Part shown: one piece after another, positions 41,984 through 50,943 of the stretch
How positions within the stretch are numbered: the first letter of the stretch is position 1
Layout: each line of letters begins with the position of its first letter
Assembly: GCA_900470805.1 (NCBI GenBank)
Contig: UCCA01000039.1
Span: 61,419 to 125,418 of the forward strand
Reading direction: 5' to 3'
DNA length: 64,000 nt
Source: Hyphomicrobiales bacterium
GTDB lineage: Bacteria; Pseudomonadota; Alphaproteobacteria; Rhizobiales; Rhizobiaceae
Position numbers and translations under genes: made by a program
Notes under the pieces: generated by a model
What the model was told of the DNA's origin: nothing
The model's input: the letters and a program-made list of their open reading frames with translations, nothing else
Databases searched by the model: none

Positions 41984-44290
41984 TCAGGCGACGTGGTTGC
42001 GGCGGCGTTGGACGGGAGTGCGGCGGCCGATTGCCTCTTGCAGAAGCACGATGTTCTGCGACGGCACCGGCGGCGAGAAGACGTAGCCCTGGACGAGATC
42101 GGTCGCCCGGTACTTGTTGAGGAGCGCCAGCTGTTCGGCGGTCTCCACACCTTCGGTGACGATCTTCAAGCCGAGTTCGCGCGCGAGGTTGACGGTGCCG
42201 CGCAGAAGCTTCAGGCGGCGGCCGTCCTCGACGATGTTGCGCAGGAACGAGCGATCGATCTTGATGATGTCGAGCGGCAGCGTATCGAGGTAGCTGAGGC
42301 TGGAGAAGCCGGTTCCGAAGTCGTCGATGGCAATGGTGATGCCGCTGTTGCGCAGCTCGGCCAAGATGGCGCGCACCGCCGCCGGCTCGTCGATCAGGCA
42401 GCTCTCCGTGATCTCGAGATGCAGCCGCTCAGGCTTCAGGCCGGAATTGTTGAGCGCCTCGGACACCACGGCAAGGATGTCGGCGTCGCGCAGGTCGCGG
42501 GCCGACAGGTTGACCGAGACGGCGATGTGCTCGGGCCAGGTCATGCAGTCGACGCAAGCCTTCATCAGGATGAAGCGGGTGATGTCGGAGATGATACCCA
42601 TGTCCTCGGCAAGCCGGATGAACACGTCGGGCGGGATCGAACCCTTTTCCGGATGCACCCAGCGGGCCAGTGCCTCGGCGCACTCGATGCGCGAGCCGTC
42701 GGCCTTGAACATCGGCTGGTAGGCGATGTTGAGGCCATGCGCGGCAACCGCCTCGCGCAGGTCCGCCTTCAGCTTCTGCTTCTCGATATAGCGGCCGTCC
42801 ATCTCGCGCTCGAAGCCGGAGATGCCGCCGCGCTCCTTGGATTTGCTCTCGAACAGCGCCAAGTCAGCCTTGATGCTCCATTCGTCCATCGCGAAGGCAT
42901 CGCTTTCGAGGATCGCGAAACCGGCGCTGAGCGACACTAGGAACGTGACGTCGTCGGCTTCGTAATTGCCCTGAATCTCGGCGTGGACGCGGCGGATCTC
43001 GGTATCCAGTGCTTCCGCATCCTTGGCATGCGGGAAGAAGAGGATGAACTGGTCGCCCATCAGGCGCCCGACGATCGCCTTGCGCGACCGCTCCTCGATC
43101 CGGTTGGCGATGGCGCAGAGCAGCCGGTCGCCGGTGATGTGGCCGCGCATGTCGTTGACGTGCTTGAACTCGTCGATGTCGAGAACCATGAAGCCGAGCG
43201 GGCCGCGCTTGCGCGGATGCTTGTTGAGATAGTCCTGGACGAGGTGGCTGAAATATTCGCGGTTCGGCAGGCCGGTCAGTGCGTCGAAGCGCACCATGTG
43301 CAGAATCTTCTGCTCGGCCTTCACCCGGCTCGACACGTCCTCGAAGATCAGCACGGCGCCGCCATCGGCGCGGCGGCTCGCCGAGAATTCGAGCGACAGG
43401 TCTTCCGGAAAGTGAATGAGCGTGCGCGACAGCTTGCCTTCGGCGACATGCGTCAGCTGCCGGAGAATGAGCTCCGGCTGCGAGGCATCCATGAAATTGT
43501 AGCGCGCGCCGAAGCGCAGCACGGCGCCGAGATCGCGATCCTTGAGCCGCTCCGGCGCGCCGATCTTCAGAAGCTCGCAGGCCTTGCGATTGACCACCTG
43601 GATACGGCTTTCGGCATCGACCATGACGAGGCCGTGCGGCATGTTGTTGAGCGCGGTGTCGAAACGGTCGGCGATCTGGGTGATTTCGCGCCGCGCGATG
43701 ACGTTCTCGTAGAGGAACTCGCGCACGCCATTGGCCATCGCCCGCGTCGTCAGCCAGAAGGGAATGAGGAAGATCGACAGGATACCGCGGTAGAAATCCA
43801 TCGCCATCAGGCTGCAGATGATCATCGGCAGGCAGCAGGTGAAGGTCTGCAGATCGACCGCCATGCGCGAGCCGTAGTTGCGCCCGACGACCGAGACCAT
43901 GGTCGCCATGGTGACGGAGATGCAGGCCAGCTCCGAGAAGCTGTCGTGCAGCGTGAAGATCGCATAGCCGCTGCAGACGCCGAGCAGCGTCGTGGTGCAG
44001 GCAGCGCCGGCGACGAGGATCCGTTCCCAATGCTCGATGCCGGCCCGCGACAAGGTGTCCTTGTCGACGCGGTCGAACTGCCGGAAGGTGATCATGCGGG
44101 CGCAGAAGACAAGCAGGAATGCGGCGGCCAGCCAGATGTACATGGTCGACTGCGTCTTGAAGACGATCGCCAGGCAGGTGGCGACATGCACGATGACGCC
44201 AGCCAGCAACGTCGTGCGGTTCCCGGAGAGGGAACTCACAAACGACAGATATACATCCGTAGGGACCCTGGTCGGGTTATCTGGCTTCAT
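41984..44290 (-). CDS. membrane PAS-GGDEF-EAL protein with degenerate GGDEF and intact EAL
   Basis: A 768-residue protein: about five transmembrane segments (30-185), a PAS domain (about 208-325), a GGDEF domain (330-495) and an EAL domain (510-755). The GGDEF signature is MGDQF (411-415), so the glutamate needed for diguanylate synthesis is replaced. The EAL side has E-A-L (539-541), AIDDFGTGFSSLSYL, IKIDRSFL and TEGVET, so c-di-GMP hydrolysis is expected. The degenerate domain may bind GTP and activate the phosphodiesterase, as in known composite proteins. It precedes the FeeM-like gene; no clear ribosome-binding site was seen beyond a weak purine stretch. Confidence 0.9.
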   Translation of the reverse strand: MKPDNPTRVPTDVYLSFVSSLSGNRTTLLAGVIVHVATCLAIVFKTQSTMYIWLAAAFLLVFCARMITFRQFDRVDKDTLSRAGIEHWERILVAGAACTTTLLGVCSGYAIFTLHDSFSELACISVTMATMVSVVGRNYGSRMAVDLQTFTCCLPMIICSLMAMDFYRGILSIFLIPFWLTTRAMANGVREFLYENVIARREITQIADRFDTALNNMPHGLVMVDAESRIQVVNRKACELLKIGAPERLKDRDLGAVLRFGARYNFMDASQPELILRQLTHVAEGKLSRTLIHFPEDLSLEFSASRRADGGAVLIFEDVSSRVKAEQKILHMVRFDALTGLPNREYFSHLVQDYLNKHPRKRGPLGFMVLDIDEFKHVNDMRGHITGDRLLCAIANRIEERSRKAIVGRLMGDQFILFFPHAKDAEALDTEIRRVHAEIQGNYEADDVTFLVSLSAGFAILESDAFAMDEWSIKADLALFESKSKERGGISGFEREMDGRYIEKQKLKADLREAVAAHGLNIAYQPMFKADGSRIECAEALARWVHPEKGSIPPDVFIRLAEDMGIISDITRFILMKACVDCMTWPEHIAVSVNLSARDLRDADILAVVSEALNNSGLKPERLHLEITESCLIDEPAAVRAILAELRNSGITIAIDDFGTGFSSLSYLDTLPLDIIKIDRSFLRNIVEDGRRLKLLRGTVNLARELGLKIVTEGVETAEQLALLNKYRATDLVQGYVFSPPVPSQNIVLLQEAIGRRTPVQRRRNHVA

Positions 44291-44696
44291 CCAATATTTT
44301 CCCTGTACCCCAGCACTCTACCGCCAACCCTTTAAAAATTGATTTCAGGGCAGGACCGCATTCGGTATGTTTTTCTGCAATTATAGCGAGAATACGCCGC
44401 TATAAGCACTGTTTATGCAGCCTTACGGGGATGTTTTGAACTAAGGCACTCCATCTGCAGGTTGTCTCATTCAGCAATCACAGCGATAGCACGGCGTCGC
44501 GGCGATCACCCTTTTGTTGTCGTCTCGTCATTTCGCGAACGGCCACCCGCGCCATCCCCTGCGAGAGGCATGCGAGCGCCCGATATAAGACTTTAAGCCA
44601 AGACAGGGGCTTCTTCCTTCCCATCCGGCACCCCCTGCTTTACCAATCGAAGCGGGAGAACGCGGGATAAAACCCGTGAAAAAGAGGGGGAAAAGC
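44291..44696. other. 406-base intergenic region between divergent GGDEF/EAL and TRAP genes
   Basis: No credible gene. A 7-bp inverted repeat, TTATAGC (44381-44387) and GCTATAA (44399-44405), lies about 90 bases before the GGDEF/EAL start and could be an operator. The rest is unremarkable. Confidence 0.5.
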
Positions 44697-45236
44697 ATGC
44701 CGGTTTTTCTGGCCGTCAGCCGGCTGATCGATGCGGTCAGCCAGTTCATGGGCAAGCTGTCCGAATACATGGTGCTGTTCTGCTGTCTGATCAGCGCCGC
44801 CAACGCGCTCATCCGCTACAGCTTCAACTACAGCTCGAACGGCTGGCTCGAGATCCAGTGGTATCTCTTCGCCTTCGTCGTCGTGCTCGGCGCCGCCCAC
44901 ACGCTGCGCATGAACGAGCATGTGCGTGTCGACCTGATCTATGGATCGGTATCCGACCGGGCACGCCTCTGGATCGACACGATCGGCCTGATCGTCTTCC
45001 TCATCCCCGCCTGCCTGTTCCTGACATGGCTGTGCTGGCCGTTCTTCTGGCTCTCCTTCCAGCAACATGAGGTTTCCTCCAATGCCGGCGGGCTGATCCG
45101 CTGGCCGGTCAAGCTCATCCTCGTCGCCGGCTTCGGCCTGCTGACGCTGCAGGGCGTCTCCGAACTGATCAAGCGCATTGCCGCGCTATCAGGCCATGTC
45201 GCCATCGAGACAAAATACGAAAAGCCGCTGCAGTAG
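44697..45236 (+). CDS. dctQ: TRAP transporter small permease (DctQ)
   Basis: A 179-residue four-helix membrane subunit of a tripartite ATP-independent periplasmic transporter. Typical signatures are ISAANALIRYSFNYSSNGWL and AAHTLRMNEHVRVDLIYGSV. ATG 44697 has a strong AGGGGG 7 bases upstream; an in-frame GTG at 44676 is less likely. The large permease gene follows after 21 bases. Together with DctM it forms the sodium-dependent membrane unit; the substrate-binding partner is most probably the convergent gene at 46929. Confidence 0.92.
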   Translation: MPVFLAVSRLIDAVSQFMGKLSEYMVLFCCLISAANALIRYSFNYSSNGWLEIQWYLFAFVVVLGAAHTLRMNEHVRVDLIYGSVSDRARLWIDTIGLIVFLIPACLFLTWLCWPFFWLSFQQHEVSSNAGGLIRWPVKLILVAGFGLLTLQGVSELIKRIAALSGHVAIETKYEKPLQ

Positions 45237-45257
45237 ACCCGACCGGGAGGAAAGCCT

Positions 45258-46775
45258 TTGTTCGATTTCGGCATCATTCCGCCGGCCATGTTCGTGGGCA
45301 TGGTCCTGTTCATGCTCTACGGTTTCCCGGTGGCCTTCTCGCTCGCCGCCGTCGGCCTGTTCTTCGGCATCATCGGCATCGCCACCGACCATTTCAGCGA
45401 GGCCTTCCTGCAGGCGCTGCCGCTGCGCATCTTCGGCATCGTCTCCAACGACCTGCTGCTCGCCATCCCCTTCTTCACCTTCATGGGCGCTATCCTGGAG
45501 CGCTGCGGCCTCGCCGAGGATCTGCTCGAAGGCATGGGCAAGCTCTTCGGCCGTATCCCCGGCGGCCTCGCCTATGCTGTCATCCTGGTTGGCGCCGTGC
45601 TTGGCGCCATCACCGGCACGGTCGCGGCTTCTGTCATCACCATGGGCGTCATCTCGCTGCCGATCATGCTGCGCTACGGCTACAGCCCCAGGCTCGCCAC
45701 CGGCGTCATCGCAGCCTCCGGCACCATCACCCAGGTCATCCCGCCCTCCCTCGTCCTCGTCGTGCTGGCCGATCAGCTCGGCAAGTCGGTCGGCGACATG
45801 TATCTCGGCGCCATCGGCCCCTCGATCCTGCAGGTGGCGATCTTCATGGGCTACATCCTGATCCTGTCGATCCTGAAGCCGGCCTCCGTGCCGCCGCTGC
45901 CCAAGGAGGTGCGCGGCGACTTCACCTGGGGACTGCTCTTCAAGGTGCTGGCGGGCATGGTGCCGTCGATCGTGCTGATCTTCCTGGTGCTCGGCACCAT
46001 CTTCATGGGGCTGGCAACGCCGACGGAGGCCGGCGCGCTGGGCGTCGTCGGCGCCATGGTGCTTGCCGCCATGCACCGCCGCCTGACACGGCCGCTGATC
46101 CAGCAGGCGATGCGCTCGACCATGCACATTACGTCCATGGTGGTGATGATCCTGATCGGCTCAACCTGCTTCAGTCTCGTTTTCCAGGGCATGGACGGCT
46201 CACGCTGGATCGAGCACATGCTGTCGGGCATCCCGGGCGGCCCGGTGGGCTTCCTGATCTTCGTCAACATCTTCATCTTCGTGCTGGCCTTCTTCCTCGA
46301 TTTCTTCGAAATTGCCTTCATCGTCATCCCGATGCTGGCGCCGGTGGCCTCGGCGCTGGGGATCGACCTGATCTGGTTCGGCGTGCTCATCTGCGTCAAC
46401 ATGCAGACCAGCTTCATGCACCCGCCCTTCGGCTTCGCGCTTTTCTATCTCCGCTCGATCGCCGACCGCAGCGTCAAGACCTCGGACATCTACATGGGCG
46501 CCCTGCCCTGGGTCGGCATGCAGCTGATCCTCGTCGCCATCGTGATCTTCTGGCCGCAATCGGTGACCTACTGGCTGAAAAAGGGGCCGGATGTGGATTT
46601 GAACACGATCAAGATAGAGGTGCCCGGCTTTGGCGGCCAATTGGGCCTGCCACCGTTGGGCGCGCCGGGTGGTGCGGCGCCAGGCATGCCGGGGCTGACG
46701 CTACCGCCAATGAACGGACTGCCGGGCCAGCCGCCAGCGCAGCCGGATTTGAGCCAGCCGCCGGTGGTGAAGTAG
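45258..46775 (+). CDS. dctM: TRAP transporter large permease (DctM)
   Basis: A 505-residue membrane protein with about 12 transmembrane segments. Conserved blocks: AIPFFTFMGAILERCGLAED, GAVLGAITGTVAASVITMGV, ATPTEAGALGVVGAM and NMQTSFMHPPFGFALFYLRS. It begins at TTG 45258, with GGGAGGAAA 6 bases upstream. A non-homologous, Pro/Gly-rich tail of about 50 residues (GAPGGAAPGMPGLTLPPMNG type) follows the last helix; such a tail is not part of standard DctM. Together with DctQ it imports an organic acid, perhaps a 2-oxo acid judging by the linked binding protein. Confidence 0.92.
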   Translation: MFDFGIIPPAMFVGMVLFMLYGFPVAFSLAAVGLFFGIIGIATDHFSEAFLQALPLRIFGIVSNDLLLAIPFFTFMGAILERCGLAEDLLEGMGKLFGRIPGGLAYAVILVGAVLGAITGTVAASVITMGVISLPIMLRYGYSPRLATGVIAASGTITQVIPPSLVLVVLADQLGKSVGDMYLGAIGPSILQVAIFMGYILILSILKPASVPPLPKEVRGDFTWGLLFKVLAGMVPSIVLIFLVLGTIFMGLATPTEAGALGVVGAMVLAAMHRRLTRPLIQQAMRSTMHITSMVVMILIGSTCFSLVFQGMDGSRWIEHMLSGIPGGPVGFLIFVNIFIFVLAFFLDFFEIAFIVIPMLAPVASALGIDLIWFGVLICVNMQTSFMHPPFGFALFYLRSIADRSVKTSDIYMGALPWVGMQLILVAIVIFWPQSVTYWLKKGPDVDLNTIKIEVPGFGGQLGLPPLGAPGGAAPGMPGLTLPPMNGLPGQPPAQPDLSQPPVVK

Positions 46776-46796
46776 GGATTAAAAAGTCCCCTCCCC

Positions 46797-46907
46797 AGCC
46801 CCTCCCCACAAGGGGGGAGGGGCTAACCAAAGCTCAACGCTCGGCAAAAGGGGTGGATGGGCGAAAACGGCGCAACACATTAAGCCCCTCCCCCTTGTGG
46901 GGAGGGG
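46797..46907. repeat. pair of inverted G/C-run hairpins between convergent TRAP genes
   Basis: Hairpin 1 is AGCCCCTCC...GGAGGGGCT (46797-46824); hairpin 2 is CCCCTCCCCCTTGTGGGGAGGGG (46885-46907) followed by TCTTTCTTT. The two are inverted copies of one another over about 25 bases. This CCCCTCCCCACAAGGGGGAGG sequence is a common rhizobial intergenic repeat and probably serves as terminator for both convergent genes. Confidence 0.8.
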
Positions 46908-46928
46908 TCTTTCTTTAGAGCGAAACGC

Positions 46929-48035
46929 TCAGATCTTCCCAGCCCGCTGCTGGATCATCATGAACGTATCGAACGTATATTCCGACAGCTGCATCCACAG
47001 ATAGGCATCCCGCTTGAACGCCGTCTGGTCCTCGTAGATCTTCTTGAAGTACGGATTGGCCGCCGAAATCTCGGCATAAATGCCGAGCGACGCCTGGAAG
47101 CAGGCTTCCATGATTTCCTGGCTGAACGGCCGGAGCGTCGCGCCCTCGGACACCAGCTGCTTCAGCGCCGGCGGGTTCTTCATGTCGTATTTCGCCATCA
47201 TGTTGGTGTTGGCGAAGGCGCAGGCATCGGTCAGCGCCGCCTGATAGTGCTTCGGCAGGCTGTTCCACTTTTCCAGGTTGAAGAAGGCGTGCACCGTCGG
47301 GCCACCCTCCCACCAGCCGGGATAGTAATAGTACTTGGCGACCTTGTGCAGGCCGAGCTTCAGGTCGTCATAGGGACCGACGAATTCGGACGCGTCGATC
47401 GTGCCCTTTTCCAGCGCCGGATAGATGTCGCCGCCGGCGATCTGCTGAGGGATGACGCCGAGCTTGCTGATCACCTGCCCCGCGAGACCGGCGATGCGCA
47501 TCTTGACGCCCTTGAGATCGTCCAGCGTGTTGATTTCCTTGCGGAACCAGCCGCCCATCTGGGCGCCGGTATTGCCCGCCGGCAGGCCGTAGATGCCCTG
47601 CGTCGCGTAGAATTCGTTCATCAGCTTGTTGCCGTTGCCCTCGTAGAACCAGGCATTGGTCAGCCGGCCGTTGAGGCCGAACGGGATCGCCGTGCCGATG
47701 GCATAGGTCGGGTCCTTGCCGACGAAATAATAGGAGCAGGTATGTGCGGCTTCCACCGTTCCGGCGCTGACGGCATCGGCCGCCTGCAGGCCGGGGATGA
47801 TCTCGCCGGCCGCGAATGGCTGGATCGTGAAGTTGCCGTCGGTCGCTGCCGACAAATGCTTGGCGATATCGTCGGCGCCGCCATAGATCGTGTCCAGGCT
47901 CTTTGGAAACGACGACGTCATGCGCCAGGCAATCTTCGGATTTTCCTGCGCGATGGCGGGTGCCGCCAGAGCCGAGGCAGCAACGGCGCCGACGCCTGTT
48001 GTTCCTGCCTTCTTGAAGAATGAACGACGATCCAT
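46929..48035 (-). CDS. dctP: TRAP transporter substrate-binding protein (DctP/TakP-like), Tat-exported
   Basis: A 368-residue periplasmic binding protein. The N-terminus MDRRSFFKKAGTTGVGAVAA carries a twin-arginine motif and ends at a signal cleavage near APAIAQ, so export is through Tat. The mature protein resembles TakP of Rhodobacter, which binds 2-oxo acids with sodium: WRMTSSFPKSLDTIYGGADD, GGWFRKEINTLDDLKGVKMR, DASEFVGPYDDLKLGLH, YYPGWWEGGP. It starts at ATG 48035 (GGGAGG 8 bases before). It is convergent with dctQM instead of heading a P-Q-M operon, so expression of the two parts may be uncoupled. Confidence 0.9.
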   Translation of the reverse strand: MDRRSFFKKAGTTGVGAVAASALAAPAIAQENPKIAWRMTSSFPKSLDTIYGGADDIAKHLSAATDGNFTIQPFAAGEIIPGLQAADAVSAGTVEAAHTCSYYFVGKDPTYAIGTAIPFGLNGRLTNAWFYEGNGNKLMNEFYATQGIYGLPAGNTGAQMGGWFRKEINTLDDLKGVKMRIAGLAGQVISKLGVIPQQIAGGDIYPALEKGTIDASEFVGPYDDLKLGLHKVAKYYYYPGWWEGGPTVHAFFNLEKWNSLPKHYQAALTDACAFANTNMMAKYDMKNPPALKQLVSEGATLRPFSQEIMEACFQASLGIYAEISAANPYFKKIYEDQTAFKRDAYLWMQLSEYTFDTFMMIQQRAGKI

Positions 48036-48328
48036 CAAAAACCTCCCGTTTTGGTTGGTGCTGCGAGGCCAAACTCTTCCCACTCGCAGAACGACGAGAA
48101 GCTAAGCATGCGGACGCAGGGGTTACAAGCGATGCGTCATTAGTCTTTGGGATCACGACACCAATATGGCGAGCGGCGCAATTCGATCGAAATCAGCGGC
48201 TTAGTCGAAATTTATCCGTTCGCGCCCGGCACCGTTGCCGCAATTGCGCCAACCATTGCTGGGAAACGTTGACTTCCCGGCCATTCCTGGCTCACACATG
48301 AACGATTGCATCTTCATCAGGGTAGATC

Positions 48329-49108
48329 ATGACCAAGCCCATCGTTGCCGTTCCCGCCGATATCCGCACGCTGGATGGCGCCACCTGGCACGCGGTCCAG
48401 CATCAATATGTCCGCGCCGCGCTCAACGCATCCGGTGTCATGGCCTTCATCATTCCCGCCTTCGAGGAGGGCTATGACACCGATGCCATTCTCGACCGCG
48501 TTGACGGCGTGCTGGTCTCCGGTTCGGCCAGCAACGTCCACCCCTCGCTCTACGGCAAAGAGGCGACCGACGCCGATGGCCCCTTCGACCCTGCCCGCGA
48601 TGCCACATCTTTGCCGCTGATCCGCCGCGCCATCGATCGCGCCATCCCGCTGCTGGCCATCTGCCGCGGCATCCAGGAATTGAACGTCGCGCTCGGCGGC
48701 ACGCTCGCCAGCGAGATCCAGGATAAGCCCGGCATCTGGGACCACCGCAAGCCGCCGAACGTCGACCGCGACAGCATGTATGCCATCCGCCAGAACGTGA
48801 TCGTCAAGGAAGGCTCCTGCATCGCGGGCATCATCGGATCAGGCGACATCCAGGTGAACTCGCTGCATCGCCAGGCGATCGCCGAAACCGCGCCGCGTCT
48901 CCAGGTGGAGGCGGTCGCCGAGGATGGCACGGTCGAGGCTGTGTCGGTGATCGACGCCCAGGCGTTCGCCGTCGGCGTGCAATGGCATCCGGAATACTGG
49001 GCCGAGACCGACAAGCCCTCCAACCAGCTGTTCGAGGCTTTCGGCGACGCTGTCCGCGATTATGCGGCAGGCAAGCTGCCGGCGTATCAGCAAAAGGCCC
49101 GCGCCTGA
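48329..49108 (+). CDS. gamma-glutamyl-gamma-aminobutyrate hydrolase family protein (class I glutamine amidotransferase-like, peptidase C26)
   Basis: A 259-residue hydrolase of the PuuD group. The nucleophile cysteine is in LLAICRGIQELNVALGG and the histidine-glutamate pair in AVGVQWHPEYW. The N-terminal KPIVAVPADI and VLVSGSASNVHPSLYG blocks are typical. PuuD releases GABA from gamma-glutamyl-GABA in putrescine breakdown; related rhizobial enzymes act on other gamma-glutamyl amides, so the substrate is unproven. No puu or glutamine synthetase-like gene is adjacent. AGGG lies before ATG 48329; the promoter region is shared with the divergent dctP. Confidence 0.88.
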   Translation: MTKPIVAVPADIRTLDGATWHAVQHQYVRAALNASGVMAFIIPAFEEGYDTDAILDRVDGVLVSGSASNVHPSLYGKEATDADGPFDPARDATSLPLIRRAIDRAIPLLAICRGIQELNVALGGTLASEIQDKPGIWDHRKPPNVDRDSMYAIRQNVIVKEGSCIAGIIGSGDIQVNSLHRQAIAETAPRLQVEAVAEDGTVEAVSVIDAQAFAVGVQWHPEYWAETDKPSNQLFEAFGDAVRDYAAGKLPAYQQKARA

Positions 49109-49135
49109 CGGCCGCTTCCTGAGCAACAGAAAGAT

Positions 49136-50053
49136 CTAGCGCTGGCTGGCCCAGCGCAACCCGGCGGCCACGGCCACGCCGAGCAACGGCCAGACGGCCC
49201 AGAAATGCCCGTGCCAGGAGAGCAGGTTGATGGCGATGAGGCCGGCCCCGACCACCGCGAGATAAGCCAGCCGCGTGTCGAACAGCGTCTGGCTACGCGC
49301 CCAGTTGGCCGCAGCCAGGAAGGCCAGCGCCAGCAACGGCCAGGCCGCCCAGAACTCGCCCCGCCACGACAAGAGATTGATCGCCAACAGCGCAACGGCG
49401 ATGATGGCAAGCACGGCCGGTGGCCGGCGCCGCCTTGTGAACGGCTGCCAAGCCGGTTGCACGGTATCCGGCGCGGTAGGCGTGGCCTCGGCGGCTTTCC
49501 GCGGCGGCTCGCGCCTTTCTTCGCCAATCCTGACGGCATAGCTCGGCACGGCTTCCGCGACATTCTTCACCGCCAGCGGCCCGAGAAACTCGAAGCCGAC
49601 GGCGATCTTGTTACGCACCTGGTTATAGACGGTGCTCGATATCACCACCCCGCCCGCGGTCGCCTGCCCCTGCAGCCGCGCCGCGATATTGACGCCGTCG
49701 CCGTAGATGTCGTCGCCATCGACGATGACGTCGCCAAGATTGATGCCGATGCGAAACAGCATACGGCTGTCGTCGGGACGTGCGGCGTTCAGGCCGGCCA
49801 ACTCGTTCTGTACGTCCACGGCGGCTCGCACCGCCTCAACCACGCTTGAAAACTCGGCGATCAGCCCATCACCCCAGGTGTTGATCACCCGACCGCCATG
49901 CGCCACGATCAGGCGTGACATCCGGTCGCGATACCGCTTCAGCGTCTCGAGCGTCCCCTCCTCGTCGGCGCCCATCAGCCGGGTATAGTCCTGCACGTCG
50001 GCGGAAAAGATCGTCGTCAGCTTGCGTTGAGTCTCGCTCGTGATCCCAGCCAC
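49136..50053 (-). CDS. class III adenylate/guanylate cyclase with duplicated membrane tail
   Basis: A 305-residue protein starting at GTG 50053 (GAGGGGG 5-6 bases upstream). The first 180 residues are a class III cyclase homology domain: FSADVQDYTRLM and NTWGDGLIAEF supply the two metal aspartates, and IYGDGVNIAARLQG follows. The C-terminal 95 residues hold two similar membrane units, INLLSWRGEFWAAWPLL and INLLSWHGHFWAVWPLL, each with paired hydrophobic helices, evidently an internal duplication. Rhizobia carry many such cyclases producing cAMP in response to host or stress signals; no effector is nearby. Confidence 0.88.
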   Translation of the reverse strand: MAGITSETQRKLTTIFSADVQDYTRLMGADEEGTLETLKRYRDRMSRLIVAHGGRVINTWGDGLIAEFSSVVEAVRAAVDVQNELAGLNAARPDDSRMLFRIGINLGDVIVDGDDIYGDGVNIAARLQGQATAGGVVISSTVYNQVRNKIAVGFEFLGPLAVKNVAEAVPSYAVRIGEERREPPRKAAEATPTAPDTVQPAWQPFTRRRRPPAVLAIIAVALLAINLLSWRGEFWAAWPLLALAFLAAANWARSQTLFDTRLAYLAVVGAGLIAINLLSWHGHFWAVWPLLGVAVAAGLRWASQR

Positions 50054-50296
50054 CTCAGCCCCCTCGCCTTGCCTGATGAAACGATTACACCTTATCTAGG
50101 TTGCATCTTACATCTCACGAGGTGGCAGAGGCCAGAGGTTTGATGAGTGGCCGCAGCACCAAATTTGTTGGAAACGCACCGGCAACGCGGCCATTGTCGT
50201 GCTGATTTGGAAGATGGTGTCATCGAGCGATGGATTGTGAAACGGGAAGAAGCAGCCAACCTTGCCGAGACGATTCCGGGTGGTCATCGAGCCTTG

Positions 50297-50878
50297 CTAA
50301 ACACCATTCCAACGCCGGATCACCGGCTCCGTCAGGTCATGCTCATAGCCCAGAACGCTGATGCTCGTCGTATCCAGCACAAACCGCGCGCCATCTTCCG
50401 GCGGCAGGCCAAGCCAGCGGGCGCCGAGGACGCGCAGGAAGTGGGAGCTGGAGAAGATCAGCAGCGGCGCATTCACTTGGCGAATCGCGGCGATGATGCG
50501 ATCGGCGCGGGCGCCGACATCGGCGGCGGTTTCGCCATCGGGGCAGCCGTCGCGGAAGAGCTGCCAGCCGGGGCGTTCGACGTGGATCTCACGCGTCTTG
50601 ATGCCCTCATAGGCGCCGTAATCCCATTCGGCGAGGTCGTCCTTGATCTGCATGCCGTCGCCGAAACCAGCAAGCCGGCAGGTGTTGCGAGCGCGCTGCG
50701 ACGGACTGGACCAGACCGCGGCGACGGTCAATCCCTCAAGACGTGGTCCGACGCGGCGGGCGGCTTGCTCTCCATTTTCCGTCAATGGGATATCGCTGCG
50801 GCCGGTGTGGCGGCCGGAGAGGCTCCACTCGGTTTCGCCGTGGCGGACAAGCGTGATTTCCGGGAATGCACTGCTCAT
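50297..50878 (-). CDS. histidine phosphatase family protein (phosphoglycerate mutase-like)
   Basis: A 193-residue histidine phosphatase. The phospho-accepting histidine is in LVRHGETEWSLSGRHTGRSD, the second histidine in IFSSSHFLRVLGARWLGLP, and the arginine in SSPSQRARNTCRLA. The acid region AEWDYGAYEGIKTREI is conserved. Such proteins include phosphoglycerate mutase-like phosphatases and adenosylcobalamin 5'-phosphate phosphatases; no specific substrate can be assigned. A terminator hairpin lies between the cfa start side and this gene's promoter region. Confidence 0.87.
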   Translation of the reverse strand: MSSAFPEITLVRHGETEWSLSGRHTGRSDIPLTENGEQAARRVGPRLEGLTVAAVWSSPSQRARNTCRLAGFGDGMQIKDDLAEWDYGAYEGIKTREIHVERPGWQLFRDGCPDGETAADVGARADRIIAAIRQVNAPLLIFSSSHFLRVLGARWLGLPPEDGARFVLDTTSISVLGYEHDLTEPVIRRWNGV

Positions 50879-50908
50879 CGCGGAACCCTTTCGTATGGCA
50901 AAAATCGA

Positions 50909-50936
50909 AAAAGGCGCGGTATCAGCCGCGCCTTTT
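50909..50936 (-). terminator. terminator hairpin before the histidine phosphatase gene
   Basis: Perfect 11-bp stem AAAAGGCGCGG/CCGCGCCTTTT with loop TATCAG, immediately downstream of the minus-strand cfa gene (stop 50944). It separates cfa transcription from the phosphatase gene starting at 50878. Confidence 0.92.
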
Positions 50937-50943
50937 CGGTGGG

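Noticed and set aside
50054..50296. Small plus-strand frame beginning at 50147
   Set aside because: No ribosome-binding site, no homology, and it runs antisense through the histidine phosphatase gene.
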